Assembly: GCF_012849095.1 (NCBI RefSeq)
Contig: NZ_CP051680.1
Span: 3,808,501 to 3,872,500, forward strand
From: Cohnella herbarum
GTDB taxonomy: Bacteria > Bacillota > Bacilli > Paenibacillales > Paenibacillaceae
DNA length: 64,000 nt
Reading direction: 5' to 3'
In this document: positions 38,001 to 46,900 of the stretch, piece by piece
Layout: every line of letters starts with the position of its first letter
Numbering within the stretch: the first letter of the stretch is position 1
The notes under the pieces: generated by a model
The model's database searches: none
Seen by the model: only the letters and a program-made list of their open reading frames with translations
What the model was told of the DNA's origin: nothing
Translations under genes and position numbers: made by a program

Positions 38001-40707
38001 CGGCTTTGATCGGTTCGTTGAATTCAAGCGCCATCAGCGTCTTAACCGGAACTCCTGCAGAGCCGTTAGCAGGCGTCAGGCCGACCAGCTTCGGCGGATC
38101 GCGATCCGGCCCGGTGCGGAACGCCCACGTCGTGCCGTCGGATATGCCCGCATAATCATTCCCTTGACGATTGCCAATATCGGCGCCATCCTGCACAAAC
38201 CCGCTATCGATATTGAAGTAGTAATCGGTATCGTATTCAAGCGGATAATTCAGCTTGAATTCAATGGCGACGTAACCGGCGCGACCGAAGCCTTCGTCGG
38301 CATAGTCCTTGAAAGCAATGAGACCGAACTGGTTCTGTCGATGAATTCTCTCGACAAGCGTTCCGTCTTTTTTGTAAATCGAGTAATACTTATCCACATT
38401 AGCCGCATGAACCAGCTCGCTAAAGTCCATTCTCAGCACCGGGGTTATCGATACGTCCGCAGCTCCGTTCGCCGGCGAATACTGAGTCACGAATGGAGGC
38501 AGCGTGTCTTTGACCGTTGTGAACGTCCAGCTCATATACTGGATCAATGCGGACGGATTGCCGGCCTGGTCGACCAGGGCGCCTGCATCAACGTTAACTT
38601 GAACATTGAAATTGTAAGGCAACGTTTTCGCTAGCGTCACCGTCACCGTATCCCCGTTCACCTCAACGCCTGGACCTCCAAGGTCTAATATTTCCTGATC
38701 CTGATAGTTGTAATGTATCATCACCTTCTTGCCGGCGACCGGGAGCACGGGCTCGCTGAACTTGAGCGTCAGCTTCGTGTCCCGCGGCACGTCCACCGCC
38801 TGATGCGCCGGACTCAGCGACACGATCTTCGGCGGAATCATGTCCTTGAGCGTCTTAAAGTTCCAATCCGCCGACGTCAACAATCCGGCGTAATCGTTAC
38901 CGCTTTCGTCCTCGAACGCACCCTTCGGAACGATGACGTAATAGCTCGTATCGTTCAGCAGGGCGGCCGCTGGCGTAATCGTCGCCTTGTTGCCCGAAAC
39001 GGCTACCCTCGTCTTATTGCTTGCTTTGATCGACTCGACCAAATCCCCATTTGATTTGTACAAATCGATGAACGCATCCGATGCGACGATCGGCTCGTTG
39101 AACGTCAGTGTCAGTTTCGTATCGAGTGCCACTTCCGTTGCATTGTCTGACGGCGACAGGGTAATCAGAGAAGGCGCCGTGACGTCCGCTACGGTTTTGA
39201 AGCTCCATTCCTTTACCGGAGAATCGTTCGTACCCGCATAAAGATTTCCGTCCAAATCCTTGAACGCGCCAGGTTCGATTTCAACATAATACTCCGTGCC
39301 GTATTTTAGCTTTGTAGAGGGCTTAATGACCGCTTTCTTATACGATACGGTAACCTGACTCACATCAGAAGCCGAAATGCTGCCGAGCAGCGCGTCGTCT
39401 CCGACTCTCTTCAGGTTAATTTTCCCGCTGCCTGGTAAGACAATTTCATTAAACGTCACTTCCAGACCTGTATCGATCGATACGTCCACGGTACCGGTTG
39501 CCGGTGTAAATTGCGTCGCAAGCGGTGCGACTGTGTCAGCTCCGTACTTCTCGATATACCCACTGCTGTTCAAATAACCGGAATACAGTAAGCCGCTGAC
39601 CGAATCGCGATACACGGAAACGAAGTTATAGCCGCCTTGCAAGTTGCTACCCAGCGGCTCCAGCGCCGTTCCCGTGCTTTTCATGACGATGCCCGGAATT
39701 GTGACATATGCCCCCGAACTATCGACAAACACATCGAGATACTTTCCTTCTACGGCTCCCCAAATGGAACCACCGCTTGGCAACGTGTATTCCCCTTGCG
39801 ATATCCATTGGGAGCCCTCATACCGCTTAAGTACGATTTTATTGTCTTCATTATTGGATTGGATGCCATCGTCGTAATAAGCGAGATAGGGTTGACCACC
39901 GTAAACGGATAAGGCGATCTGCTTCACCGTGTTGGGCGCGATGCCGATACTGTTCGCCATCGTGCTTCCTTCGTTTTGCACGACGACGCCGACGCCGCCG
40001 AACGGCTTGCTGTCTACCATCGCCGCATACGTTTTGCCTGATCCAGATGCGACCGAAATGTAGTTGGTTGCGTATTTAAGCCCGTTATTCGGCAGGATGT
40101 TCTTTCCCAAATCAAGATTTACCGGAGAAAAAGAATCGTTCTGGAACTTGAACGCCCAAGCTTCATTGGTCGGGTATTTGACGGCTCCAAAGTAAGGAGT
40201 GCCGTCGTCGCTTATATTCATATCAAAGTTCAGATAGTCAGCTTTGGCGCCTGGAGAGTAGTAGGAACAATTATAGTCCGTTGAGTCCGGAACGCACTTC
40301 ACCAGCGTAAACTCGTTAGGGAATGTACCACTCGGATAATTCGTAAAGGCCACATATACGATGCCATTGTGAACCTTCATCGCCATTTTTCCGATTTTCC
40401 CAATACCGGATAACAACTTTTTCGAAGTAATACTTTTCCATTTTTGTCCATCATACGATTGGATGGACAACTCTTCATTAGAGCTGCTGATCGTGGCGAA
40501 TGAAGCAGCGTAAAGCACGCCGTTGTCCATCGCGGATGCAAACCCGGAAGTCGTGCGAAACGCGCTGTTTGGACCGATGTACCTCCAGTCCGTTCCCGTA
40601 TCCGCCGCCGAAGCTTGCGATGGCCCCCATGCCGGGATCATAAGCAGCATCGCCATCATAATTAGAAACGCTCGTTTGAATGTGAGACTTTTCCTGTTGT
40701 TCATCAT
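29080..40707 (-). CDS. Giant secreted protein: N-terminal beta domain, 6 Big_5-like and 21 Big_1-like Ig domains
   Basis: A 3,875-residue protein. Start ATG 40707 follows AAAGGGG; the signal peptide ends PSQASA (residue 34). Residues 36-388 form a beta-rich, probably propeller-like domain. Residues about 389-1098 hold six SbsA/Big_5-like Ig domains (pattern DTTAPELVTLTPANG...TFDE...YGAFKDLAGN). Residues about 1099-3408 hold 21 invasin/intimin-like Big_1 domains of about 110 residues (pattern STVTASP..V.ADG...STITVTL). Residues about 3409-3780 are four repeats of another kind (KLKPEDVEPE...VKDVPPGGKV), then a final 85-residue domain. There is no SLH, LPXTG or membrane anchor. The gene ends by ATGA overlap with an upstream in-frame start of the SLH gene, so the SLH protein may hold it at the surface. 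Likely an adhesin or S-layer-associated stalk; this is inference. Confidence 0.88.
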   Translation of the reverse strand: MMNNRKSLTFKRAFLIMMAMLLMIPAWGPSQASAADTGTDWRYIGPNSAFRTTSGFASAMDNGVLYAASFATISSSNEELSIQSYDGQKWKSITSKKLLSGIGKIGKMAMKVHNGIVYVAFTNYPSGTFPNEFTLVKCVPDSTDYNCSYYSPGAKADYLNFDMNISDDGTPYFGAVKYPTNEAWAFKFQNDSFSPVNLDLGKNILPNNGLKYATNYISVASGSGKTYAAMVDSKPFGGVGVVVQNEGSTMANSIGIAPNTVKQIALSVYGGQPYLAYYDDGIQSNNEDNKIVLKRYEGSQWISQGEYTLPSGGSIWGAVEGKYLDVFVDSSGAYVTIPGIVMKSTGTALEPLGSNLQGGYNFVSVYRDSVSGLLYSGYLNSSGYIEKYGADTVAPLATQFTPATGTVDVSIDTGLEVTFNEIVLPGSGKINLKRVGDDALLGSISASDVSQVTVSYKKAVIKPSTKLKYGTEYYVEIEPGAFKDLDGNLYAGTNDSPVKEWSFKTVADVTAPSLITLSPSDNATEVALDTKLTLTFNEPIVASDAFIDLYKSNGDLVESIKASNKTRVAVSGNKATITPAAALLNDTSYYVIVPKGAFEDESGNDYAGLLTSADWNFKTLKDMIPPKIVSLSPAHQAVDVPRDTKLTLKFSEPVLPVAGKKVMIHYNYQDQEILDLGGPGVEVNGDTVTVTLAKTLPYNFNVQVNVDAGALVDQAGNPSALIQYMSWTFTTVKDTLPPFVTQYSPANGAADVSITPVLRMDFSELVHAANVDKYYSIYKKDGTLVERIHRQNQFGLIAFKDYADEGFGRAGYVAIEFKLNYPLEYDTDYYFNIDSGFVQDGADIGNRQGNDYAGISDGTTWAFRTGPDRDPPKLVGLTPANGSAGVPVKTLMALEFNEPIKAGVGHVSLYKKGTNELVDTIPVKGNRVVVSDVNAILTPSVSLESLTDYYMKVDAGAFQDLKGNSYAGFADSATWAFTTAPDTTAPELVTLTPANGAKQVAVNTDSLVLTFDEKVTAVAGKTIKLFKSGGGTPIATLPVDEMTVAGRTVTAGLKNKLPSGLDYGTEYIVALDYGAFKDLAGNEHRGMSSAWKFTTEYLLSDVESTVVASPTQVIADGTTTSTITVTLRDDQKRTIAGRTVTLSASGGSSVIAPAQAITDAAGQAIFKVKDREVEKVVYSAKAGTTTIKQTAAVNFVAGPINGAVSTVKAAPASVPADGKTTSVIAVTLKDAYGHGNPGQTVSLTPGAGSSSIDAVQPVTDMSGKAVFLVKNQVAEQVVYTARTGSLILQQQATVNFETPVPGSGDGPKASVLQSRIIASPTVVTANGTDFSTVTVMLRDADGTAVTGKKVNLTADGGSSVIAIVRDISDDEGKAVFTVKNAKAERVTFTAKVVNDNVTVADKASVTFESPRSSDPAAPSVSVVKSSIEASPVVVTADGKSFAVLTVTLRDEGGKPIFGKKVALAKDGGSSTVTTIRETTDTDGEAVFKVTNTKAEPVSYSASLEAGGVTLSQRAKVTFESENSDGPSGTNVSVLRSSVTSNPTVVTANGTSSAEIVVRLRDENGIPVSGKKVGLTQRGSSHIVFGNDVSDSLGVVRFTVTSETAEQVTYTAHLTESGATLSQQAIVTFESAPIKAGGSKTSVLDSTVVASPEVVTANGTDVSTITVTLKDVDGLPVSGKTVSLTANVGSSVIEAEAGIVVTDASGQVKFKVKNAKAEQIVYTAKDETDGVTLAQRATVTFETAASDGAGAPVSVLESMVVASPDTVAADGSSFSTVTVTLRSKDKQPIANKQVTLTTNDGSSVIEVVDGGTSNAAGQVTFRVRNAHAEQVEYTAAIEADGVTLAQRAIVTFESSGSGAGGPIVSVLDSMVIASPEQVTANGFDSSLITVTLKDASGAAVSGKRVTLVADGGSSEIVPDGTDASDANGQVKFRVTNVHGEQLTYTAKLTTDNVTLAQRATVTFETAGADSGSSDVSVVHSKVVASPVTVAANGKSFSIITVTLNNAKGDPVLGKKITLYADGGSSVIEPIGIGESDDAGQATFKVTDAVAERVTYTAQVPSDGVTLAQRASVVFEADLSGAETPRASVLKSTVTAAPDNVKADGIDFSTITVVIKKADGNPLSGKTVSLAADSPRVVLTTLAGVTNERGEATFKVRNYYAEKVSFTAKVAADQVTVAQRAAVTFDYASSGSPDEKVISVTKSTVVANPDVVTADGTTKSTVTVKLVDASGSPIADKTVKLTAGTGSSIIAALGGGKSGSDGTVNFEVTNTKAEQVTYSAQVIGEGVMLAERATVTFESPANGGSGEPGISVQNSRVVANPIVVTANGSSFSTITVTLKDVSGTAAVGKKVKLSADGGSSVIAAVNAVTNGQGQAVFTVKNKTAEQVAYTASIEAEGVTLAQRATVTFESSTGGAIADTVVSVVDSTVKASPEQVRADGAEASTLTVTLLNASGQPITGKKVTLTANVGGSSVIAPADGVISGADGVAKFTVTDSKSEQATYTAHVTEDGVALAQRATVTFESDASGGAGTPTVSIVKSTVTASPTIVAANGRATATIAVTLEDASGNPIAGRSVTLEANAGSRSVISPAGSVISGSDGVATFTVTDVKAEQVTYTAKADDATLVQRAKVTFETSQTSLATSVSQSTVTASPITVAADGTAFSTITVVLIDTSGKPVVGKTVSVTGSSASSLVTAVNAKTDANGIATFQVTGTKAESVAYTAAVAEDKATIAQRATVTFESTGTGNTAIADISVIRSTVTATPEVVDADGVQASTVKVQLLNAIGEPIKGLNVSLTASSGFSVIDAVYGTASVATSNDNGEALFLVKNAQAERVTYTAHVAPNVTIAQTAIVIFETPPGGGSGGTGAPGISVVKSTVTATPAQVTADGVQSSLITVTLKDTDGNAMVGKTVSLTAVSGSSVIVDIQAITDVNGQAIFSVTNTKAEQVTYTAAVVSDNARLVQTATVTFETIASGGGSTGSNVSVLNSNVKATPQTVLANGVSASTVTVTLNDVNGVPVAGQTVTLTADGGNSTITPVNAVTNEQGIAEFKVTSLLAGQVTYRAETSDTVIAQTATVTFQTVPTSGTPTTSVARSTVTATPDRVNADGTATATVTVTLLNAVGQPVAGKEVKLTAANGHSVITSAGEVVSDEQGQVMFKVTNVYAEQVIYSAKDMTDNVSIAQTAKVTFLANAGTGSGKSSVTRSTVTVSPGRITADGETYATVTVTLLNTNGQSVVGKKVTLTANGGRSTIAKVGTDVSDAQGKVLFRVSDAYAEQVTYSAKDTTDNVSIAQKVNVTFLANTVTGEQKTSVARSTVTASPADIIGNGIETSTVTVTLRNANGQPVVGKKVKLIASGGNSIIAPAGEVVSDAQGQAIFTVKNNVEEQVTYSAKDMTDNVNIAQTATVKFKPMEPSRKLKPEDVEPEADKKQVTVKDVPPGGKVIIYDDKGGVIGEGVNPGPNAGPIVINIIEPHVIKEGEVIHVTLTEPGKKEGDPEDKTVRKDKDTSLPVPPPKVLADPDSNEVKILDVLPGATIKIYDKDGNVIGTGTNPGPGTGTIVIKVIAPYVIKEGDVIHLTATEPGLKESSKTSKTVTRDDLVSNKLKPEQIEPESDKKTVTVKDVPPGGKVKIYDKDGKVIGEGTNPGPGPGPVVISAPDLKEGDVIHATLTEPGKRESDKTEKTATKDKDTSLPPKGAFVRQASDEVEVPNVPAGTTVNVYDEEGNLIGTASNPGSVPAKVVVPLKPKKPLLPGDIVQVTQTEPGKKESGKVPATVPSRKLYDVETEVKDKTIKVTVKPKPGTNPDVETAYLIIQGIRGDTPVYVKSYKIDLKNIPAEFPFELDKAIAGDKLHIVIASKPANTRSDVGYSLSDEATVTL
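29380..30478 (-). repeat. Four C-terminal repeats in the giant surface protein
   Basis: Four units of about 90-95 residues share VKDVPPGGKVxIYDKDGxVIGEGTNPGPG and VIHxTLTEPGKKES. Units 1 and 3 are closest (KLKPEDVEPEADKK and KLKPEQIEPESDKK). They differ from the Big_1 array and could form elongated Ig-like modules at the distal or wall-facing end. Confidence 0.75.
30480..37412 (-). repeat. Array of 21 Big_1-like domain repeats (about 330 bp each)
   Basis: I count 21 units by the motifs SxVxAxPxxVxADG, ITVTLKDxxGxPVxGKxVxLTADGGSSVI and AEQVTYTAxxxxDxVTLAQRATVTFE. Units are diverged from each other at the residue level, with Gly/Ser-rich joints in most. Long antisense frames here are a by-product of codon bias. 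Confidence 0.85.
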
Positions 40708-40893
40708 GCATGTAATCCCCTTTCATATTGAACGAAACCCGGTCAACCTGATATGATGGCTCCCAAAGTTCGTATTTACCACAAATTACCAATTTCTTCG
40801 CAGATCGACACCATTTTACAAGATACCGCTTAACAAACACTGAAAACTGAACGGCACCTTCCACCGATTGCTCCCGCTCTGCGCGTGAACGCC

Positions 40894-40932
40894 AAAAAAC
40901 GGCTCGCCCACCGAAGTGGATGAACCGTTTTA
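40894..40932 (-). terminator. Rho-independent terminator of the 2,057-residue SLH protein gene
   Basis: On the minus strand AAACGGTTCATCCAC pairs, with two G-U pairs and one A-G mismatch, with GTGGGCGAGCCGTTT around a TTCG tetraloop, followed by TTTTTT. It starts about 10 nt after the stop at 40942 and separates this gene from the giant gene. Confidence 0.8.
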
Positions 40933-40941
40933 TGTAGATAA

Positions 40942-43900
40942 CTACTTTATTATACTCATGATAATATTTCCTTTCACGCTCGGATCCGTTAAAGAGGTAG
41001 CGGTAATCGTAACTGTTCGAGCAGTGCGGTCATTATAGATCTTGAAATCAAAAGTGTTGGGACGAGTTCCCCCGAAGGAGGAGTCGACTAAGTAATCGTT
41101 AACGCCGGTACTATCGTGACTCCAAGTCAGTCTTTCCGATCCCATTACCTCTCCGAATTGGTCCCGAACCTGGGCCATAAGCGTGACATGAGAAGTCTCC
41201 CCCGCGTATTGCGGAAACAGGAAGTACGGGTTGCTTCCCGAGATTAGGTTTATAACAATACTTGTGACTATCCTAACTATCAAGGAATGAAGTGCATCGT
41301 TAATGGCGACGGCTTTAATGGCCTTCTCTTCCAGAGTCGTTTGAGGAAGGGCCAACGCACCTTGCAGGGTGGCCCAAGTCGAAGACGTGTACGTGCTTCC
41401 GGTTAACGAACTCGCTTCATCGATGGCTTCTTGTAGCGCTATAACGATATTGAGCGCATCCTGAGCATCGTCTATCGTAGCTTGTACAGCGGTCAGCCTG
41501 GCTTCCAACGCGATCTTCGCCGTGCTGCTTGGCAAGGCCGTTACCAAACCCGATGCGGTATCCTGATCCGTTTGCGCCGTATCGATAGCGTTTTGCGCGT
41601 CGGATCCATCCCCGATTAATCCTGCTGCCGTCGTCTCGACCGCGACTACCGATGCCGTCGCTGCGATTACGGCATCCAAATCGGACTGCGCGTCGTCTAT
41701 CGTTGCTTGCGCAGCGATCAGTCTGGCTTCCAATGCCGTCTTCGACGTGCTGCTTGGCAATGCCGTTACTAAGCCCGAGGCTGTATCATAATCCGTTTGA
41801 GCCGTGTCGATGGCACCTTGCGTATCGGTTCCATCGCCCGCTAGTCCACCAGCGGTCGTCTCTGCAGCCAGTACCGATGCCGTTGCGATAACGACGATAT
41901 CCACTACATCCTGAGCATCGTCTATGGTGGTTTGTACAGTGACTAGTCTTGTTTCCAGTCCTGTCTTCGCCGTGCTGTTTGGCAATACCGTCACCAAGCC
42001 CGACGCTGTATCATGGCTCGTTTGCGCCGCATCGACGGCCCCTTGCGTGTCGCTTCCATCGCCCATTAATCCGTCTGCCGCCGTCTCCGCCGCAATGACC
42101 GATACCGTCGCTGCGATTACCGCATCCAAGACTGACTGAACATCATCTATCGTGGCTTGAACAACTGTTAATCTGGCTTCTAATGCCGTCTTCGCCGTAC
42201 TGCTTGGCAAGGTCGACACCAATCCCGATGCGGTATCATGATTTGTTTGGGCGGTATCGATGGCTCCTTGCGTGTCGGTTCCATCGCCGATTAATCCTGC
42301 TGTCGTCGTCTCGGCTGCGCCTACCGACGCCGTTGCCGCGATTACATCATCCAGATCGGATTGCGCGTCATCTATCGCGGCTTGTACAGCCGATAGTCTA
42401 GCTTCCAACGCCGTCTTCGACGTACTGTTTGGCAAGGCCGTCACCAAAGCCGATGCGGAATCATGATCCGTTTGGGCCGTATCGATAGCGTCTTGCGCGT
42501 CGGTTCCATCGCCCGCTAGTCCGTCCGCCGTCGTCTCGGCGACCGCTACCGATCCCGTTGCGGTGACTACGATATTCACTACTGCCTGGGCATCGTCGAT
42601 TGTGATTTGTACAGTGACTAGTCTTGCTCCCAGCGCTGTCTTCACCGTACTATCCGGCAAGGCCGTCGCCAAAACCGATGCGGTTTCATGGTTCGTTTGC
42701 GCCGCGTCGATAGCACCTTGCGTATCGCTTCCATCGCCCATTAATCCGTCTGCCGCCGTCTCAGCCGTCACGACCGATGCCGTCGCCGCGATGACCGCAT
42801 CCAGATCGGACTGCGCATCATCTATCGTTGCTTGTACAACTGTTAATCTGGCTTCTAATGCCGTCTTCGCCATGCTGCTCGGCAAGGCAGTCACCAAAAC
42901 CGATGCGGTATCGCGGTTCGTTTGGGCCGTATCTATAACGCTCTGCGTATCGGTACCATCGCCGAGCAAATCCGCCGCCACCCCTTCGGCGGTCACGACG
43001 GACGCCGTCGCCGCGATGACATCATCCAGATTCGACTGCGCTTCGTCGATTTTCGCTTGCACGTTCGCTAATCTAGTAACCAACGCCGTCTTCGCCGTGC
43101 TGTTCGGCAAGGCCGTCACCAAGACCGATGACGTATCATGGTTCGTTTGGACCGTATCGATAACGTCTTGCGCGTCGGTTCCATCGCCTGCTAGTCCGTC
43201 TGCCGTCGTCTCGGCGACGGCTACCGATGCCGTTGCGGTGACTACGATATTCACTATATCCTGGGCATCGTCGATTGCGGTTTGTACTGTGACTAGTCTT
43301 GCTCCCAGCGCTATCTTCACCGTACTATCCGGCAAGGCCGTCACTAGTGCCGATGCGGTATTATGGTTCGATTGGGCCGCATCGATGACGCCTTGCGTAT
43401 CGCTGCCGTCGCCCAGCAAGCCGTTCGCTGCCGTCTCGGCAGCGACGACCGATGCCGTCGCTGCCATGACCGCATCCAGACTGCTCTGCGCATCGTCGAT
43501 ATTCACTTGCACGGCGGCAAGTCTCGCGGCCAATACCGTCTTCGCCGTGCTGCTTGGCAACGCCGTCACCAAGCCCGATGCCGTATCGTGCTTCGTCTGG
43601 GCCGTATCGATGACGCTTTGCACATCGGTTCCATCGCCTGCCAGTCCGTCCGCTGTCGTCTCGGCGACGACTACCGATTCCGCTGCGGTAACGACGGTAT
43701 CCACTACATCCTGAGCATCGTCGATCGTCGCTTGCACGGCGGCAAGTCTCGCGGCCAATGCCGTCTTCGCCGTGCTGCTTGGCAAGGCCGTCACCATGCC
43801 CGATGCCGTATCATGGTTCGTTTGGGCCCCGTCGATGGCACCTTGCGTGTCGCTTCCATCGCTCATTAATCCGTCTGCCGCCGCCTCCGCCGTGACTACC

Positions 43901-46900
43901 GATGCCGTCGCCGCGATTACGGCATCCAAAACAGACTGAGCATCATCTATCGTTGCTTGTACAGTTGTTAATCTGGCTGCCAATGCGGTCTTCGACGTGC
44001 TGCTCGGCAACGCCGTAACCAAGACCGATGCAATATCATGATCCGTTTGCGCCGTATCGATCGCATCTTGCGTGTCGGTTCCGTCGCCCGCTAACTCGTC
44101 CGCACCCGCCTCGGCCGTCGCGACCGACGTCGTTGCCGCGATAAGGGCATCCCCGACATCCTGGGCGCCGTCGATTGCCGATTGCACCGCAGCAAGTCTG
44201 GCTTCCAGCGCCGTCTTCGACACGCTGTCCGGCAGATCCGTCACCGAAGCCGATGCCGCATCCTTCTTTGTCTGCGCCGCATCGATCGCGCCTTGCGTAT
44301 CGGTTCCGTCGCCCGCCAGTTCGTCTGCAGCGGTCTCCGCTAAGACAACCGATTCCGTTACCACAGCTACCGCGTCCACGACATCCTGCACATCGTCGAT
44401 CATCGCTTGCACGGCGGCAAGTCTGGCTTCCAACGCCGTCTTCGCCGTGCTGTCCGGCAGAGCCATCACCAAGCCCGATGCCGTATCCCGTTTCGCTTGC
44501 GCCGCATCGACAGCGCCTTGCCCGTCGGTGCCGTCGCCCGCGAGCCCGTCTGCCGCCGTCTCGGCAACCTCTACCGAAATCGTTGCCGCAAGGACGGCAT
44601 CCATATCGGATTTCGCATCTCCGATAGCCGATTGCACCGTTGCCAGTCTGACTCCCAACGCCGTCTTCGCCGTGCTGCTCGGCAATGCCTCTACCAGCTC
44701 CAATGCCTCATCGTAACCCGTTACGGCCGTATCGATCGCGCTCTGCTCGTCGGTTCCGTCGCCCGCTAACTCGTTAGCAGCCGCCTCGGCAGCCGCTACC
44801 GAAGCCGTCGCCGCGATTACGGCATCCAGATCCGATTGCGCATTGTCGATCGTTGCCTGTACGACGGTCAATCTCGCTTCCAATGCCGTCTTCGCCGTGC
44901 TGCTCGGCAAGCCCGTCACCGCATCCACTGCCTCATCGTGATCCGCTTGGGCCATATCGATAGCCCCCTGCGCGTCGGTGCCGTCGCCCGTCAGTCCGTT
45001 CGCCGTCGTCTCGGCGACAACAACCGATGCCGCCGCGGCAACGACGGTGTCCACGATTTCCTGGACATCGTCGATAACAGGTTGTACCGCTGCCAGCCTT
45101 ACTTGCAACGCTGTCTTCACCGTACTGTCCGGCAAGGCCTCGACTAATCCCGATGCGGTATCATGGTTCGTTTGGGCCGCGTCGATGGCCCCTTGCGTGT
45201 CACTTCCATCGCCCATTAATCCGCCTGCCGCCGTAATCGCGGCGACGACCGATGCCGTCGCCGCGATTACGGCATCCAAAACAGACTGAGTATCACCTAT
45301 CAGTGCTTGTACAACTGTTAATCTGGCCGCCAACGCCGTCTTCGCAGTGCTGTTCGGCAATGCCGTCACCAAACCCGATGCCGTATCATGATCCGTTTGA
45401 ACCGCATCGATGGTCTCTTGCTCGTCGGTGCCGTCCCCCGCAAGCACGGCTGCGGTCGTCTCTGCCACCCCGACCGATTCCGTCGCGTTGCTTACCGCAT
45501 CCAGATCGGCCTGCGCGTCGTCTATCTTTGTTTGTACAACGGTCAATCTGGCTGCCAATGCCGTCTTCGACGTGCCGCTCGGCAAAGCCGTTATCAATTC
45601 GGAGGCGGCCTCCTTCTTCGATAGAGCTGCATCGATGGCGCTCTGCGCGTCGGTTCCGTCTCCGGCAAGTCCGCCCGCCATCGTCTCGGCGGCGACTACC
45701 GCCGCCGTTGCCGCTACTTCCTGGGCGGAAGGCCCCGAAGGCGCGGATGGACCTGACGGTCCCGAAGCTCCGCCGCCGCTTGGAGCGCTCCCTACCTTCT
45801 CCCCGCCTACGTTCGCAACCACTCCGTCTTTTACTTCCAATGTCGTCGGCTTTTTCTCGAGAGCAGATCCGTTAACGTTGATTGTTGCTTTATCAACTTG
45901 ACCTGCTCCCGCTACTTTCGTAACAGCGTCTAACACCAACGCGACAATGCCAGCTTCTTTGCCGATTTCGATATTCGTATCCACGGCCGACGGCGCAACA
46001 TGCAAATTCCGCACCGATCCTTCCGGAATCGAGATGCGAATCCTTTGGGATAAAACATCAACCGTTTCGAATGTGCCTGCCAGAACGACGTTGCTATTCT
46101 CGGGCAACAACTCCGAAAGCACGACCGTATCGATTCCTCTGCCGCTAGCCTCCTTATATTCCAGTATCGCACCGGATTGCAGAACGATCTCTTGGATCGT
46201 AGACGTTCCCTCTACAACGATACGAACGCTGCCGTCTTTTTTATTAACGATAACCTTGGCCAAAACCGAATTCTCGAAGTGGACGCTGTTCACGCCCCCG
46301 CCTTCTACGGTAGTGTTACCCTTTACGGTTACCCCTTTGAGACGAGCTTCTCCCTCGCCTATATCGGCGCCAAGCCGCAAATCCCCCTTGATCGCGAGGT
46401 TCTGCAAGGTGACGCCCGCGGCCTTAATCATCACACTGCCGTCAATCGCCTGATTGCCTTGAGTGGGACCGTAAGTCCCAGGCTTATCGTAGATGGTAAC
46501 GATATTCCCTTTCAGCTTTAAGGCCTTGTCCAGAATGACGATAACCTCTGCCCGGGTTGCGAGTTTCAGAGGCTTGAACGTCCGATCGGCGAATCCGCCC
46601 ATCACCTTCGCGTCGATGACCGCACCGATTGCCCCCTTGCTCCATTCCGGGCTATTCCTCGTATCCTCGTAATTCTGATAAGACTCCGAAGAGGATAGTT
46701 TTAACAATTTGGCCGTAATCGCCGCCAACTCTTGTCGGCTGATCTTCTCGTTCGGCTTGAAGGTTCCGTCAGGATAACCCGACATATAGCCCGCTGCCGT
46801 TGCGGTTATTGCGTCTTTGTAAAACCAATCGCTCGTTCGAACATCCTTAAATGTAGACGAAGAATCGCCAGTAATGCCGAAAGCACGATTAATTAACGCC

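Noticed and set aside
42563..43714. Antisense 383-codon frame in the 225-bp repeats
   Set aside because: It is periodic with the sense repeats and encodes only Ala/Ser/Thr/Val-rich sequence; it is a shadow of the SLH gene.
41434..45699. Regular direct repeats considered as a CRISPR array or satellite
   Set aside because: The 225-bp period keeps one reading frame with conserved residues and no spacer/repeat split.
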